A stretch of DNA of 52,562 bases from Fulvimarina sp. GTDB taxonomy: Bacteria > Pseudomonadota > Alphaproteobacteria > Rhizobiales > Rhizobiaceae. A program made the position numbers and the translations under genes. Every line of letters begins with the position of its first letter. Position 1 is the first letter of the stretch. Below the pieces are notes generated by a model. The model did not search any database. It saw only the letters and a program-made list of their open reading frames with translations, and was not told the DNA's origin. Shown one piece after another: positions 8,918-17,665 of the stretch. The stretch covers positions 1 through 52,562 of the forward strand of contig PACL01000052.1 in NCBI GenBank assembly GCA_002700095.1, written 5' to 3'.

Positions 8918-10042
8918 GTGTTCCCGGTCATAGAGCATATCGACGACGTGCTGCCGCACATCGCGGGCGACAACGGCATCTATGTCTCGCGATATGCCAC
9001 GCACGACACGATCGGCTACGGGCATCATCTCGACGAGACCTTCAACTCGGCGATGAGACGGGAATGCCGGGGGCTCAAGTTCGACAAGTCCGGACGGCTC
9101 ATGGCCCCGCCCTTCCACAAATTCTTCAATCTCGGAGAACGCGAACGGGTCGAGGAAATCGACTGGTCGCGGCCACACCGGGTTTTGGAAAAGCTCGACG
9201 GGTCGATGATCCATCCGGCTCTCGTGGATGGGGGCATGGTCTTCATGACTCGAAAGGGCATCACGGCGCAGGCGATCGAGGCGGGATCCCACGCGACGGA
9301 GAGCGTGCGCGCTCTGGCACGTGATCGCCTGGCTGCGGGAAGGACCGCAATCTTCGAGTTCACCTCGCCGCACAACCGGATCGTCATCGGCTACGACAGA
9401 CCGGCGCTGACGCTCCTCGCCATCCGCGACAACCTGACGGGCACCTATACCGGTTTCGAAGAGATGCAGGAGATGGCCGGCCATTTCGGTGTGGCGGTGG
9501 TCCGCAGCCATACAGTCGACGGGCCCACCGAGACGCTTCTGAACGGCGTGCGCGGACTGGCCGACATCGAAGGCTATGTCGTCGCGTTCGATGACGGTCA
9601 CCGGCTGAAGCTGAAGACGCAACATTACGCGCTGCGGCACAAGACGCTCGCCGGTCTGGCGCTCGAAAAGAACGCGCTCGAATGTGTGGTGAACGACGCC
9701 ATCGACGACGTGGTGCCGCTTCTCCCGCCCATGGCCGCCGAACGACTTCTTCTTTACCAGTCAAGGATCCAGACTGGGATCTCGCGTCTTGAGGCGCAGG
9801 TGGCAGAACGGCTCGAGACGTTGCGCGGCGCGGATCGCGGAACTCAGGCAAGGATCATCAACGAGACGCTGGACAAGCGTCTGCGCCCGGTCGCCTTCAA
9901 GGCACTCGACGGCAAGGGCGCGCGCAATGCCATCCTTGACATCCTTCGGTCGGCGACACACAGCCAGACGCGCATCGACGCGGTGCGGGACCTGTTCGCG
10001 ATGTCGTGGGATGGCGAGGATTTCGAGATCCAGGATGGCTGA
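8918..10042 (+). CDS. T4 RnlA (Rnl1)-type RNA ligase
   Basis: ATP-dependent RNA ligase of the nucleotidyltransferase superfamily; family members seal 5'-PO4/3'-OH RNA ends through a lysyl-AMP. The 374 aa carry the signature motifs in order: RECRGLKF (~48-55), KFFNLGE (~68-74), motif I KLDGS with nucleophile K92, motif III FEFTSP (~146-151), motif IV EGYVV (~218-222) and motif V LKLKTQHY (~230-237). An ~130-aa C-terminal helical domain follows. The GTG start was chosen for its GGGAGA site and because upstream codons run through a terminator hairpin. The stop lies 20 bp before ruvB. No anticodon nuclease or polynucleotide kinase gene is nearby, so the RNA substrate is unknown. Confidence 0.88.
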   Translation: MFPVIEHIDDVLPHIAGDNGIYVSRYATHDTIGYGHHLDETFNSAMRRECRGLKFDKSGRLMAPPFHKFFNLGERERVEEIDWSRPHRVLEKLDGSMIHPALVDGGMVFMTRKGITAQAIEAGSHATESVRALARDRLAAGRTAIFEFTSPHNRIVIGYDRPALTLLAIRDNLTGTYTGFEEMQEMAGHFGVAVVRSHTVDGPTETLLNGVRGLADIEGYVVAFDDGHRLKLKTQHYALRHKTLAGLALEKNALECVVNDAIDDVVPLLPPMAAERLLLYQSRIQTGISRLEAQVAERLETLRGADRGTQARIINETLDKRLRPVAFKALDGKGARNAILDILRSATHSQTRIDAVRDLFAMSWDGEDFEIQDG

Positions 10043-10062
10043 GCGTTCGAGAAGGAAAGCGA

Positions 10063-11109
10063 TTGTCTGAGACGGACCGCCTGATCTCCGCGGACAAGCG
10101 CGGCGAGGACATCGACGCGACGCTGCGGCCGCAGCGGCTCGACGATTTCGTCGGGCAGGCCGCGGCGCGCGCCAATCTGAAGGTGTTCATCGAGGCGGCC
10201 AAGGCCCGCGGCGAGGCGCTCGACCACGTGCTGTTCGTCGGCCCGCCGGGCCTCGGCAAGACGACGCTCGCCCAGATCATGGCGAAGGAGCTCGGGGTCA
10301 ACTTCCGCTCGACCTCCGGCCCGGTGATCGCCAAGGCGGGCGATCTCGCGGCGCTTCTGACCAATCTGGAAGAACGCGACGTCCTGTTCATCGACGAGAT
10401 CCACCGGCTTTCGCCCGCCGTGGAGGAGATCCTCTATCCGGCGATGGAAGACTTCCAGCTCGACCTCATCATCGGCGAGGGGCCGGCGGCGCGATCGGTG
10501 AAGATCGACCTGTCGAAGTTCACCCTCGTTGCCGCCACCACGCGCATCGGCCTTTTGACGACGCCGCTGCGCGACCGCTTCGGCATTCCGGTGCGGCTGA
10601 ACTTCTATACCGTCGCCGAGCTGGAGCACATCGTGACGAGGGGCGCCCGGCTGATGGGCCTGCCGATGAGCGAGGACGGCGCCAAGGAGATCGCCCGGCG
10701 CGCGCGGGGCACGCCGCGGATCGCCGGACGGCTTTTGCGGCGGGTGCGCGACTTCGCCCATGCCGAAGGCGCCGCGATCGTCGACCGGCGCGCGGCCGAC
10801 GCGGCGCTGACGCGGCTCGAGGTCGACAGCCTCGGCCTCGACCAGCTCGACCGGCGCTATCTCGACCTGATCGCTCTGAATTTCGGCGGCGGCCCGGTCG
10901 GTATCGAGACCATCGCCGCGGCGCTGTCGGAGCCCCGCGACGCCATCGAGGACATCGTCGAGCCCTATCTCCTGCAGCAGGGCTTTCTGCAGCGCACCCC
11001 GCGCGGCCGGCTGCTCACCCAGCATGCCTTCCGGCATCTGGGAATGGCGGTGCCGACGAGCTATCAGGGGACCCAGGCGACGCTGTTCGAAGAAGGCGGC
11101 GAAGACTGA
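10063..11109 (+). CDS. ruvB: Holliday junction branch migration ATPase RuvB
   Basis: Hexameric AAA+ motor driving branch migration with RuvA. The 348 aa contain Walker [10 protein letters not shown], Walker [12 protein letters not shown], sensor 1 [18 protein letters not shown], the arginine-finger region, and the winged-helix C-terminus ([14 protein letters not shown]). The start is a TTG at 10063 with a GAAGGAAAG site just upstream, giving [24 protein letters not shown]; in-frame ATGs further upstream belong to the ligase region. It may be transcribed with the ligase from the preceding promoter. Confidence 0.95.
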   Translation: MSETDRLISADKRGEDIDATLRPQRLDDFVGQAAARANLKVFIEAAKARGEALDHVLFVGPPGLGKTTLAQIMAKELGVNFRSTSGPVIAKAGDLAALLTNLEERDVLFIDEIHRLSPAVEEILYPAMEDFQLDLIIGEGPAARSVKIDLSKFTLVAATTRIGLLTTPLRDRFGIPVRLNFYTVAELEHIVTRGARLMGLPMSEDGAKEIARRARGTPRIAGRLLRRVRDFAHAEGAAIVDRRAADAALTRLEVDSLGLDQLDRRYLDLIALNFGGGPVGIETIAAALSEPRDAIEDIVEPYLLQQGFLQRTPRGRLLTQHAFRHLGMAVPTSYQGTQATLFEEGGED

Positions 11110-11295
11110 CGCTCGGCGGGCGGACGTGTCAGCGTCCTTCCGCGACCGGTGACGTGCCGGTGCCCTTGCCCCTGCACAGGTGAAGAAATGAATGCGGCTC
11201 AACCGCCGCGCCCGCCAAGAGCCATCGCCGGAAGCTCCACCGCATTCGGGCGGATGGCGGCTCCCGAGGTCGCTCGCAAATCTGGAACGAGAGTG

Positions 11296-11631
11296 ATGAG
11301 CGAACTCCCCGCGTGCCCGCAATGCCAGTCACCGCATGTCTACGAGGATGGCGGCCTGCTGATCTGTCCGGAATGCGGGCAGGAGTGGGCGCCCGGCGCG
11401 GATACCGGCGAGGGCGGCCGCGAATTTCGTGACGCCAACGGCAACCTCCTGTCCGATGGCGACACCGTCACGGTGATCAAGGACCTGAAGATCAAGGGCA
11501 CCTCGCAGGTGGTCAAGGTCGGCACCAAGGTGAAGAACATTCGCCTGGTGGAAGGCGATCACGACATCGACTGCAAGATCGACGGGGTCGGCGCGATGAA
11601 GCTCAAGTCGGAATTCGTCCGCAAGATCTGA
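11296..11631 (+). CDS. yjdM: Zinc-ribbon protein YjdM (PhnA family)
   Basis: A 111-aa protein matching the small YjdM/PhnA family, linked by name to alkylphosphonate utilisation but of uncertain biochemical role. An N-terminal zinc ribbon is formed by CPQC...CPEC (~residues 8-31), followed by the PhnA domain with [19 protein letters not shown] and a C-terminal KLKSEFVRK. The ATG at 11296 was chosen because [10 protein letters not shown] is the family N-terminus; the frame is open further up without similarity. It is convergent with the DUF2254 gene, 16 bp apart. Confidence 0.9.
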   Translation: MSELPACPQCQSPHVYEDGGLLICPECGQEWAPGADTGEGGREFRDANGNLLSDGDTVTVIKDLKIKGTSQVVKVGTKVKNIRLVEGDHDIDCKIDGVGAMKLKSEFVRKI

Positions 11632-11647
11632 GAGCGATCCTGCCGGC

Positions 11648-13048
11648 TCAGGCGCGATCCAGGATGCGGGCTGCTGCCGTCTCGACGGTCGAGAGCGACG
11701 CGCCGGACAGCGCCTCGCGCGCAAGTTCGAGGAAGCGCCTCGCCTGCAGATGCACGGCGCGGCGTTGCTCGTCCGTCCGGCAGGCCGGCAGGAGTTCCGT
11801 GAGGCAGGTCAGGAAATGTTCGCCGGCGATCATGTCCGAGGCGGCATACTGGCGAACGTGGCCGAAGGCGATCTCGATGAAGCTGGCGAAGTCGCCGGCC
11901 TCGATGATCGCCCGCAGCTTGCCATCGTCGTCGACAATATAGGGATCACCGGAAGTCCTGCCCGCGATCGCGGCCATCGCGGCCTTCAGCCAGTCGAGGC
12001 AGGTGATCGCCGTATAGGGGTCGTTGACGCCGGGCGAGAGCGCCCGGCTGGCGATCTCGACGAGTTCGTCGAAGAGGAACTCGATGTCCTGGCGCGGACT
12101 GCGGCTGTTGCCCGCGGCGATCGAGGCGAGCAGCCGGTCGCGGATGTCGTCGCCGCAGCGCTCGGCGGGCCACACCTGGAACAGCGTCCGCCCCTCATGG
12201 ACGAAGATGCCGGGACTGCAGGTGAGGCGGACGACGACATCGGCCGATTTCGCCGCGTCGATCAGGGATTCGCGATCGATGATCTGCAGATAGCCGACCC
12301 GGTCCGAGGCGATCTCGCCGAAGGGCGGCGTCCCCTCTTCGTCGGCGGCTCCGCACCGCTCCCAGTCGACCCTGTCGCCGGCGCGCCCACCCTCCTCGCT
12401 GCGGAAACAGGGCGGTACCTGCCAGCGGACATTCTCGTGCTCCTCCTTGCTGCGGGAGGGCTCGGCGGGAAATTCCTCGTCGATCCGCTTCAGCAGCCCG
12501 AGGCCGATCCCGGCGACGACGTTGGAGATGTGGATGTTCGAGGGCACGTGGTGGATGAAGTAGATGAGGACGCCGATCGAGACGATGGCGAGGATGATCG
12601 CGCCGAAGATCGCCAGATTCGGCACGAACATCGGGCCGAAGCCGTCGTCGGTGCCGCCGTCGCGCACGGCCCGCAGCACCAGCATTGTGTAGACGAAGGT
12701 GGCGACGAAGACGCCGAGGGTGATCTGGTTGCCCCGGTCGTTCATGAAGTTCGTCAGGAGCCGGGGGCCGAAGCTGCCGGAGGCGAAGACCACGGCCGCC
12801 ATAGTGACGGAGAACACCGTGCCGGCGACGCCGATCATCGAGCCGCCTACGGCCGAGAGGATGGCCCGCGCTCCGTCGGGCTGGGTGGCATAGAGGAAGG
12901 GACTGGTTCCGAGCGCGTCGTTCGGCACGAGGCTGTCGAGTTCGATCAGCACGAAGGCGAGGACCGCGGCGGCGATCGCCATGATCGAGGGAATGAACCA
13001 GTAACTCGCGATGATCCGCTCGTAATACTGCAGGACAAGTGCGCGCAT
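11648..13048 (-). CDS. DUF2254 integral membrane protein
   Basis: A 466-aa inner-membrane protein of unknown function. Four predicted membrane spans lie in the first ~230 residues (YWFIPSIMAIAAAVLAFV; ILSAVGGSMIGVAGTVFSV; LGVFVATFVYTMLVL; LAIFGAIILAIVSIGVLI). A soluble C-terminal half follows, with the family's conserved RDIEFLFDELVEIASRALSPG-like stretch and NDPYTAITCLDWL. Start at 13048 (MRALVLQYYERI) is supported by an AGAAGGAAA site; the longer frame adds an unrelated leader. Confidence 0.88.
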   Translation of the reverse strand: MRALVLQYYERIIASYWFIPSIMAIAAAVLAFVLIELDSLVPNDALGTSPFLYATQPDGARAILSAVGGSMIGVAGTVFSVTMAAVVFASGSFGPRLLTNFMNDRGNQITLGVFVATFVYTMLVLRAVRDGGTDDGFGPMFVPNLAIFGAIILAIVSIGVLIYFIHHVPSNIHISNVVAGIGLGLLKRIDEEFPAEPSRSKEEHENVRWQVPPCFRSEEGGRAGDRVDWERCGAADEEGTPPFGEIASDRVGYLQIIDRESLIDAAKSADVVVRLTCSPGIFVHEGRTLFQVWPAERCGDDIRDRLLASIAAGNSRSPRQDIEFLFDELVEIASRALSPGVNDPYTAITCLDWLKAAMAAIAGRTSGDPYIVDDDGKLRAIIEAGDFASFIEIAFGHVRQYAASDMIAGEHFLTCLTELLPACRTDEQRRAVHLQARRFLELAREALSGASLSTVETAAARILDRA

Positions 13049-13181
13049 CGGTTTCCTTCTGGAGCCCCTGGCTCGAGCCATTGTCACGAGCTTCGGCTGG
13101 AAAGCGGCATCTATGGGAGCCGCGCCAGTAAGCCAGAGTAGAGGGCGTCTCGCCGCGCTGGGCGGGATCAGATGCGCGGAC

Positions 13182-13210
13182 AAAAAAAGCGGGCCGGAGA
13201 ACCGGCCCGC
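13182..13210 (-). terminator. Intrinsic terminator of the phytase-like esterase gene
   Basis: On the minus strand a perfect 9-bp stem GCGGGCCGG/CCGGCCCGC (13202-13210 with 13189-13197), with a 4-nt loop, is followed by seven T (13188-13182). It lies 44 bp after the stop of the minus-strand gene ending at 13254. Confidence 0.85.
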
Positions 13211-13253
13211 CAGCATTTCCTGGGGTCGCGAGGCGGGGCTATTCCGCCGCAGC

Positions 13254-15437
13254 TCACATCGACGAGCCGAGGTCGACCTTGAAGAACAGCGTCTCGCCGG
13301 AGGAGTCGTCGACGCCGTCGTTGTCGGTCACGGCATAGGCAGTGCCGTCACTGGCGAAGGTGAAGCCTTCGATCTTGTCGACGACATAGCCGCCGGTCGC
13401 CTTCAGGTCGGGGAGGAAGTCGTGGACTTCTTCCTTCGTCACCGTCGGGAGTTCCGAGCCGATCGCGCCGGGCGTCACGCCGTCCAGCGAGACCTTGAAG
13501 AGCTTCTTTTCCTTTGCCGCCGAACCGATCTGGTTGTCGCGCTCGAGAATGTAGAGCGCGCCGTCATGGGCGGTGATTTCCGACAGGCCGACCCAGCCTT
13601 TCTCGGCCGCGTCGAGCGGATAGCGCACCGCGCTCCATTCCTTGGAGGCCGGCTCGTAGGAGAGCAGCTTCACGGTCCCTTTCGGGTCGTCCTTCCACTC
13701 GCGCTGGATGGCGATCCAGAGGCGGTCGCCGTCCATCGTGATGCCCTCGGCGCCGAACCGCGTCGACTGGTCGGTCAACTCCTTCGGCATAGGCACGGCT
13801 TCCTGAATGACGCCCCTGCCGTCGACATGCAGGATCTGGTGGGGGATTTCCTTTTCGGGATTGCCTTCGCTGGCCAGCCAGAAGCCGCCCTGGCCGTCGG
13901 CGGTGATGCCTTCGAGGTCGAGCGACTTGGCCGGCTCGCCGTCCTTCGTCACGATCATCGCGTCGGTGATCGTCGCCGGCGTCGATGAGGCGTCGATCGT
14001 GAAAATCCGCGGCTGGTTCTTGTAGAAGGAATCCGACACCGCATAAAGCTTGCTGGCATCTTCCGGGGCGCCGGCAAGGCCCGAGAGAGCGCCCCATCCG
14101 ACGGGCAGGCCGTCCTTGTCAGCTGAGACGATCATCGGGTAGGAGGGCGTGCCCTCGGCCCGCTCGTAGAGCATCACGTGGCTGCGCGCGCCGCCGTCCT
14201 CGAAGAGGTCCGCTTCGTTGGCCGTGACGAGAAGATTGCGCGAAGGGATGGCGACGGCGCCCTCCGGAGCAATGCCCGACGGCAGCAGCTGGACGAATTT
14301 CGGCTCGCCTTCTGCGCTGACGTCGTAGACGCCGACGGTCGAGCCGCGCTCGGACAGGACGAAGGCATAGGTCGTCTCGCCGAAGGTCGCGACTTCGAGG
14401 CCTTCCGGCTCGATGCCCTTGGCGTCGGAGCGCTTGTCCGGATAATGGCCGGCGCGAATGAGCTCGTACTCGTAGGACGGGCCGCTCTCGTAAGCGACTG
14501 TGCCATCCTTGTTCCATACGGTGAACGAGCGCGAGCCGCCCTTATAGTCGCCCTCGTTGGCTGTGATCAGCCGGTCGTCGTCGATCCACTGGATGGCGTC
14601 GGGTTCGCGCCGGCGGCCGTCCTGCGAGTCGGTGAGCTTGATCTCGCCATTGTCGTCGGCATCGATGTTCTTCAGGTCGACGGTGCCGGCGGAGAAATGG
14701 CTCGTCACCTTGCCGGTCGCCGCGTCGACGATGGCGATGGCGTTGTTTTCCTGCAGCGTGACGGCGATTTCGTTCTTCGAGTTGAAGTCGACGAATTCCG
14801 GCTCGGGATCGTCGCCGCCAATCTCGGAGAGACCGGTCATCTCGACCTTCTTCATCGTCGCGCAGTCCGGCGCGCCGTCGGTGAGGTCGAAGATCGTGAC
14901 GTAGCCGGCCGGAAGCTGGGGCAGGGCGCCGTCGTTCAGGTCCTCGTCGCGCTCGTTCTCGATGGCGATGGCGACGAACTTGCCGTCCTTGGAAACCGCG
15001 ACCGAATCGGGCTGGCCACCGAGATCGCAGGAGGCGATCTCGGTCTTGTCGGAGACGCTGACCGCGGCGAGGCGACCCGACGGGTTGGTGAAGCTCTCCG
15101 AGGTGTTGACGCCGACGAGGACGTCCGGTCCGGCGACGGCGACCGAGGTCGGCTCGCCGGAAAGATTGATGAAGCCGGCGGGCTTGGGCGACTTCGGATC
15201 GGTGATGTCGATCATGCCGATGCCGCCTGCGGGGCTGTCGGAATAGATCAGCGTGTTGCCGTCCTGGCTTGCCGTGATGATCTCCGAAGAGGTCTCGGTG
15301 CCAGGATCGACATCGGCCGGCAGGTTGCTCGCCACCGGAAACGATGCGATGCGGTTGAACACCGGCTCGGCGTTGGCGGCGCCGGCGGTGGACAGGATGG
15401 TCGTGGCGAAAAGCGCGGCGATGACGTGACGCGGCAT
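13254..15437 (-). CDS. Exported esterase-like protein with phytase-like C-terminal domain
   Basis: A 727-aa secreted protein with a Sec signal peptide (MPRHVIAALFATTILSTAGAANAEP, cut near residue 23). The first ~430 residues are a beta-propeller-like choice-of-anchor repeat region (DGNTLIYSDSPAGGIGMIDI, VAVSKDGKFVAIAIEN, WIDDDRLITANEGDYKGGS). The last ~300 match the 'esterase-like activity of phytase' domain (DLEGITADGQGGFWLASEGN, RFGAEGITMDGDRLWIA, VDKIEGFTFASDGTAYAVTDNDG), which has many acidic, Ca-binding-like loops. Substrate is unknown; a phosphatase or phytase activity is not proven for this family. It is monocistronic, with its own intrinsic terminator. Confidence 0.85.
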   Translation of the reverse strand: MPRHVIAALFATTILSTAGAANAEPVFNRIASFPVASNLPADVDPGTETSSEIITASQDGNTLIYSDSPAGGIGMIDITDPKSPKPAGFINLSGEPTSVAVAGPDVLVGVNTSESFTNPSGRLAAVSVSDKTEIASCDLGGQPDSVAVSKDGKFVAIAIENERDEDLNDGALPQLPAGYVTIFDLTDGAPDCATMKKVEMTGLSEIGGDDPEPEFVDFNSKNEIAVTLQENNAIAIVDAATGKVTSHFSAGTVDLKNIDADDNGEIKLTDSQDGRRREPDAIQWIDDDRLITANEGDYKGGSRSFTVWNKDGTVAYESGPSYEYELIRAGHYPDKRSDAKGIEPEGLEVATFGETTYAFVLSERGSTVGVYDVSAEGEPKFVQLLPSGIAPEGAVAIPSRNLLVTANEADLFEDGGARSHVMLYERAEGTPSYPMIVSADKDGLPVGWGALSGLAGAPEDASKLYAVSDSFYKNQPRIFTIDASSTPATITDAMIVTKDGEPAKSLDLEGITADGQGGFWLASEGNPEKEIPHQILHVDGRGVIQEAVPMPKELTDQSTRFGAEGITMDGDRLWIAIQREWKDDPKGTVKLLSYEPASKEWSAVRYPLDAAEKGWVGLSEITAHDGALYILERDNQIGSAAKEKKLFKVSLDGVTPGAIGSELPTVTKEEVHDFLPDLKATGGYVVDKIEGFTFASDGTAYAVTDNDGVDDSSGETLFFKVDLGSSM

Positions 15438-15554
15438 GGTGCCTCCCGGAGTTCATGGGGTTGCGGATGCGTCGTTCTGCCCGACGGTGCATGACACTGC
15501 GATGACACTGTTTCACCGGACTTTCGCCCAGATCCTCAGACTGATGCCAAGGCC

Positions 15555-16037
15555 ATGATCGGACAGACGAATAATTCCACGGACGGACGGACGAGCGGCG
15601 ATCTGGCCGGATGGCTGACCGCGGACGGCCATCGCCTCGACGTGCGCGTTTATTTCGAGGACACGGATTTTTCCGGCGTCGTCTACCACGCCCGCTATCT
15701 GCATTTCCTGGAGCGCGGGCGGTCGGACTTTTTGCGGCTGAAGGGGATCGGCCACCGGGAACTGATGAGCGGCGACTTCGGCGCGCCCATGGCCTTCGCG
15801 GTCCGCCGGATGGAGCTCGACTTCCTGCGTCCGGCGCGGATCGACGACGTCCTGACGGTGACGACGAAGACCCGTCAGCTCGGCGGCGCCCGCATCCTGC
15901 TCGACCAGACGATCGCGCGGGATGGCGAGCTGCTACTCGAGGCAAACGTCAAGGTCGCGGTCATCTCGCCCGATGGCAAGCCGATGCGGATGCCGGCGCG
16001 GGTGCTCGAGGTTCTGGCGCCGTCCGCTCCTGCCTGA
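15555..16037 (+). CDS. ybgC: Tol-Pal-associated acyl-CoA thioesterase YbgC
   Basis: A hot-dog fold thioesterase, 160 aa, with the 4-hydroxybenzoyl-CoA thioesterase-type active site YFEDTDFSGVVYHARYLHFLERGR (Asp in EDTDFSG). It is the usual first gene of tol-pal clusters; its link to envelope maintenance is conserved but its true substrate is uncertain. tolQ follows after 368 bp, longer than usual. Confidence 0.92.
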   Translation: MIGQTNNSTDGRTSGDLAGWLTADGHRLDVRVYFEDTDFSGVVYHARYLHFLERGRSDFLRLKGIGHRELMSGDFGAPMAFAVRRMELDFLRPARIDDVLTVTTKTRQLGGARILLDQTIARDGELLLEANVKVAVISPDGKPMRMPARVLEVLAPSAPA

Positions 16038-16405
16038 GCGCCGATCCGGTTCCGATCGGGCATCGCCAGCGCGGCAGCCGACATGAGGCCTGCCGTAACC
16101 GCCTGTTAACCATGGCGGGTCCAGAACAGGAAACGGCGGATTTGAGTCGATTTCGCCATGCTTTCACCGGAATCCATTGTGAAAGCGGGGGTGGGGGATA
16201 CGGTTCGCTCAGATGCATCGCTGTTGCATGAGAGGGCCGCATGAGGATCGGGATATCCGGAACGTGTCGGTCGCGCCGGGAGGATCTCGACGGGCGGAAC
16301 GTCTTCTGCCGCAGCACGCAACGGACGTGGATGGAAATTGGTGTGCCGGGCAGGACGGGACGGTTCTGCTGCCGGCGTTCGGTTGTTTTGGGGGCTTGAT
16401 CTTAA
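16038..16405. other. 368-bp region between ybgC and tolQ
   Basis: No gene is seen. It holds a near-match to a CtrA box (16095-16110) and a small inverted repeat ATGCA...TGCAT near 16212. The length suggests that tolQ has its own promoter, but none could be placed with confidence. Confidence 0.45.
16095..16110 (+). promoter_or_regulatory. Possible CtrA-binding site upstream of tolQ
   Basis: The site reads GTAA-CCGCCTG-TTAAC, matching the CtrA consensus TTAA-N7-TTAAC in all but one base. CtrA is the cell-cycle master regulator of alphaproteobacteria. It lies ~300 bp before tolQ. The assignment rests on the sequence match only. Confidence 0.35.
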
Positions 16406-17125
16406 ATGGACGGGCAAATCGCTCAGGAAGCGCTGTCGGCTGCAGGATCGGTGTCCCTTTGGGAGCTGTTCTGGCAGGCGGGCTTGATCGTCAAACTGGT
16501 GATGATCGGCCTGCTCTTCGCCTCGATCTGGTCCTGGGCGATCATCATCGACAAGACCATGCGCTTCGGCGCCTTTCGTCGGCAGCTGAACAAGTTCGAG
16601 AGCCATTTCTGGTCCGGGCAGTCGCTGGAGGAGCTCTATCACACGCTCTCCGAGCGCCGGACATCCGGCATGGGAGCGCTGTTCGTGGCTGCAATGCGCG
16701 AGTGGAAGAAGTCGTTCGAGAAGGGCGCCCGGTCGCCGATCGGCCTGCAGGCGCGTATCGAGAAGGCAATGGACGTGACGCTCGCCCGGGAGATGGACAG
16801 CCTGGAATCGCGGCTCGGTTTCCTCGCCACCGTCGGATCGGCGGCGCCCTTCGTCGGCCTGTTCGGCACGGTCGTCGGCATCATGACCTCGTTCCAGGCG
16901 ATCGCCGGATCCCAGCAGACGAGCCTTGCCGTCGTCGCACCCGGCATCGCCGAGGCGCTGCTGGCGACGGCCATCGGCCTCGTTGCGGCGATCCCCGCGG
17001 TCATCGCCTACAACAAGCTGTCGGCCGATGCGGGAAAGTTGGGCATGCGCCTGGAAGCCTTCGCCGATGAGTTTTCCGCCATCCTGTCGCGGCAGATCGA
17101 CGAGAAGCTCACGCAGCAGCGCTGA
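16406..17125 (+). CDS. tolQ: Tol-Pal protein TolQ
   Basis: Inner-membrane proton-channel subunit (MotA/ExbB family) that with TolR powers TolA. The 239 aa have three membrane spans: ~25-45 (LIVKLVMIGLLFASIWSWAI), and two in the C-terminal half (GFLATVGSAAPFVGLFGTVVGIM; APGIAEALLATAIGLVAAIPAVIAY), with the conserved SAAPFVGLFGTV signature. tolR follows after 77 bp. Confidence 0.95.
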   Translation: MDGQIAQEALSAAGSVSLWELFWQAGLIVKLVMIGLLFASIWSWAIIIDKTMRFGAFRRQLNKFESHFWSGQSLEELYHTLSERRTSGMGALFVAAMREWKKSFEKGARSPIGLQARIEKAMDVTLAREMDSLESRLGFLATVGSAAPFVGLFGTVVGIMTSFQAIAGSQQTSLAVVAPGIAEALLATAIGLVAAIPAVIAYNKLSADAGKLGMRLEAFADEFSAILSRQIDEKLTQQR

Positions 17126-17202
17126 GGCTCGGTCGGCGCGTCGTCGCCGCATTGGACACGAGGGTCGCTTTCGCAAGAGGCCCGCATTCGAGGGATTGAG
17201 CC

Positions 17203-17649
17203 ATGGGAATGTCGGTCGGCAGTTCCGGCGCCAGGCGCACGCGGCGGGGACGTTCGCGCAGGGCCCCGATGAGCGAGATCAACGTCACGCCGATGGTCGA
17301 CGTGATGCTCGTGCTCCTGATCATCTTCATGGTGGCGGCCCCGATGCTGACCGTCGGCGTGCCGATCGAGCTGCCGAAGACGCAGGCGAAAGCGATGAAT
17401 TCGGAATCGCAGCCGATCACCATTTCGGTCGATTCCGACGGCAAGGTCTTCATCAACGAGACCGAGATCTCCGTCGAGGAGGTCGTGCCCAAGCTCGAGC
17501 AGATCGCCGAGACGGGCTACCAGGAACGGATCTTCGTCAAGGGCGACCGCTCGGCCGACTACGGCACGGTGATGCGGGTGATGGGCCGCATCTCGGCGGC
17601 CGGATTCAAGAACATCGGTCTCGTGACCGACCAGGAACCCCAGGCGTGA
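17203..17649 (+). CDS. tolR: Tol-Pal protein TolR
   Basis: ExbD-family partner of TolQ, 148 aa. A basic N-terminus precedes MSEINVTPMVDVMLVLLIIF, which holds the pore aspartate (D in MVDVML) inside the single membrane span. A periplasmic domain follows (ITISVDSDGKVFINETEISV, GDRSADYGTVMRVM). It is placed between tolQ and tolA, 16 bp before tolA. Confidence 0.95.
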   Translation: MGMSVGSSGARRTRRGRSRRAPMSEINVTPMVDVMLVLLIIFMVAAPMLTVGVPIELPKTQAKAMNSESQPITISVDSDGKVFINETEISVEEVVPKLEQIAETGYQERIFVKGDRSADYGTVMRVMGRISAAGFKNIGLVTDQEPQA

Positions 17650-17665
17650 GCTGCGCGAGCCCCAG

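Noticed and set aside
11191..11253. Inverted GAATGCGG/CCGCATTC near yjdM
   Set aside because: Arms of only 8 bp ~45 bp apart in GC-rich DNA; no functional sign.
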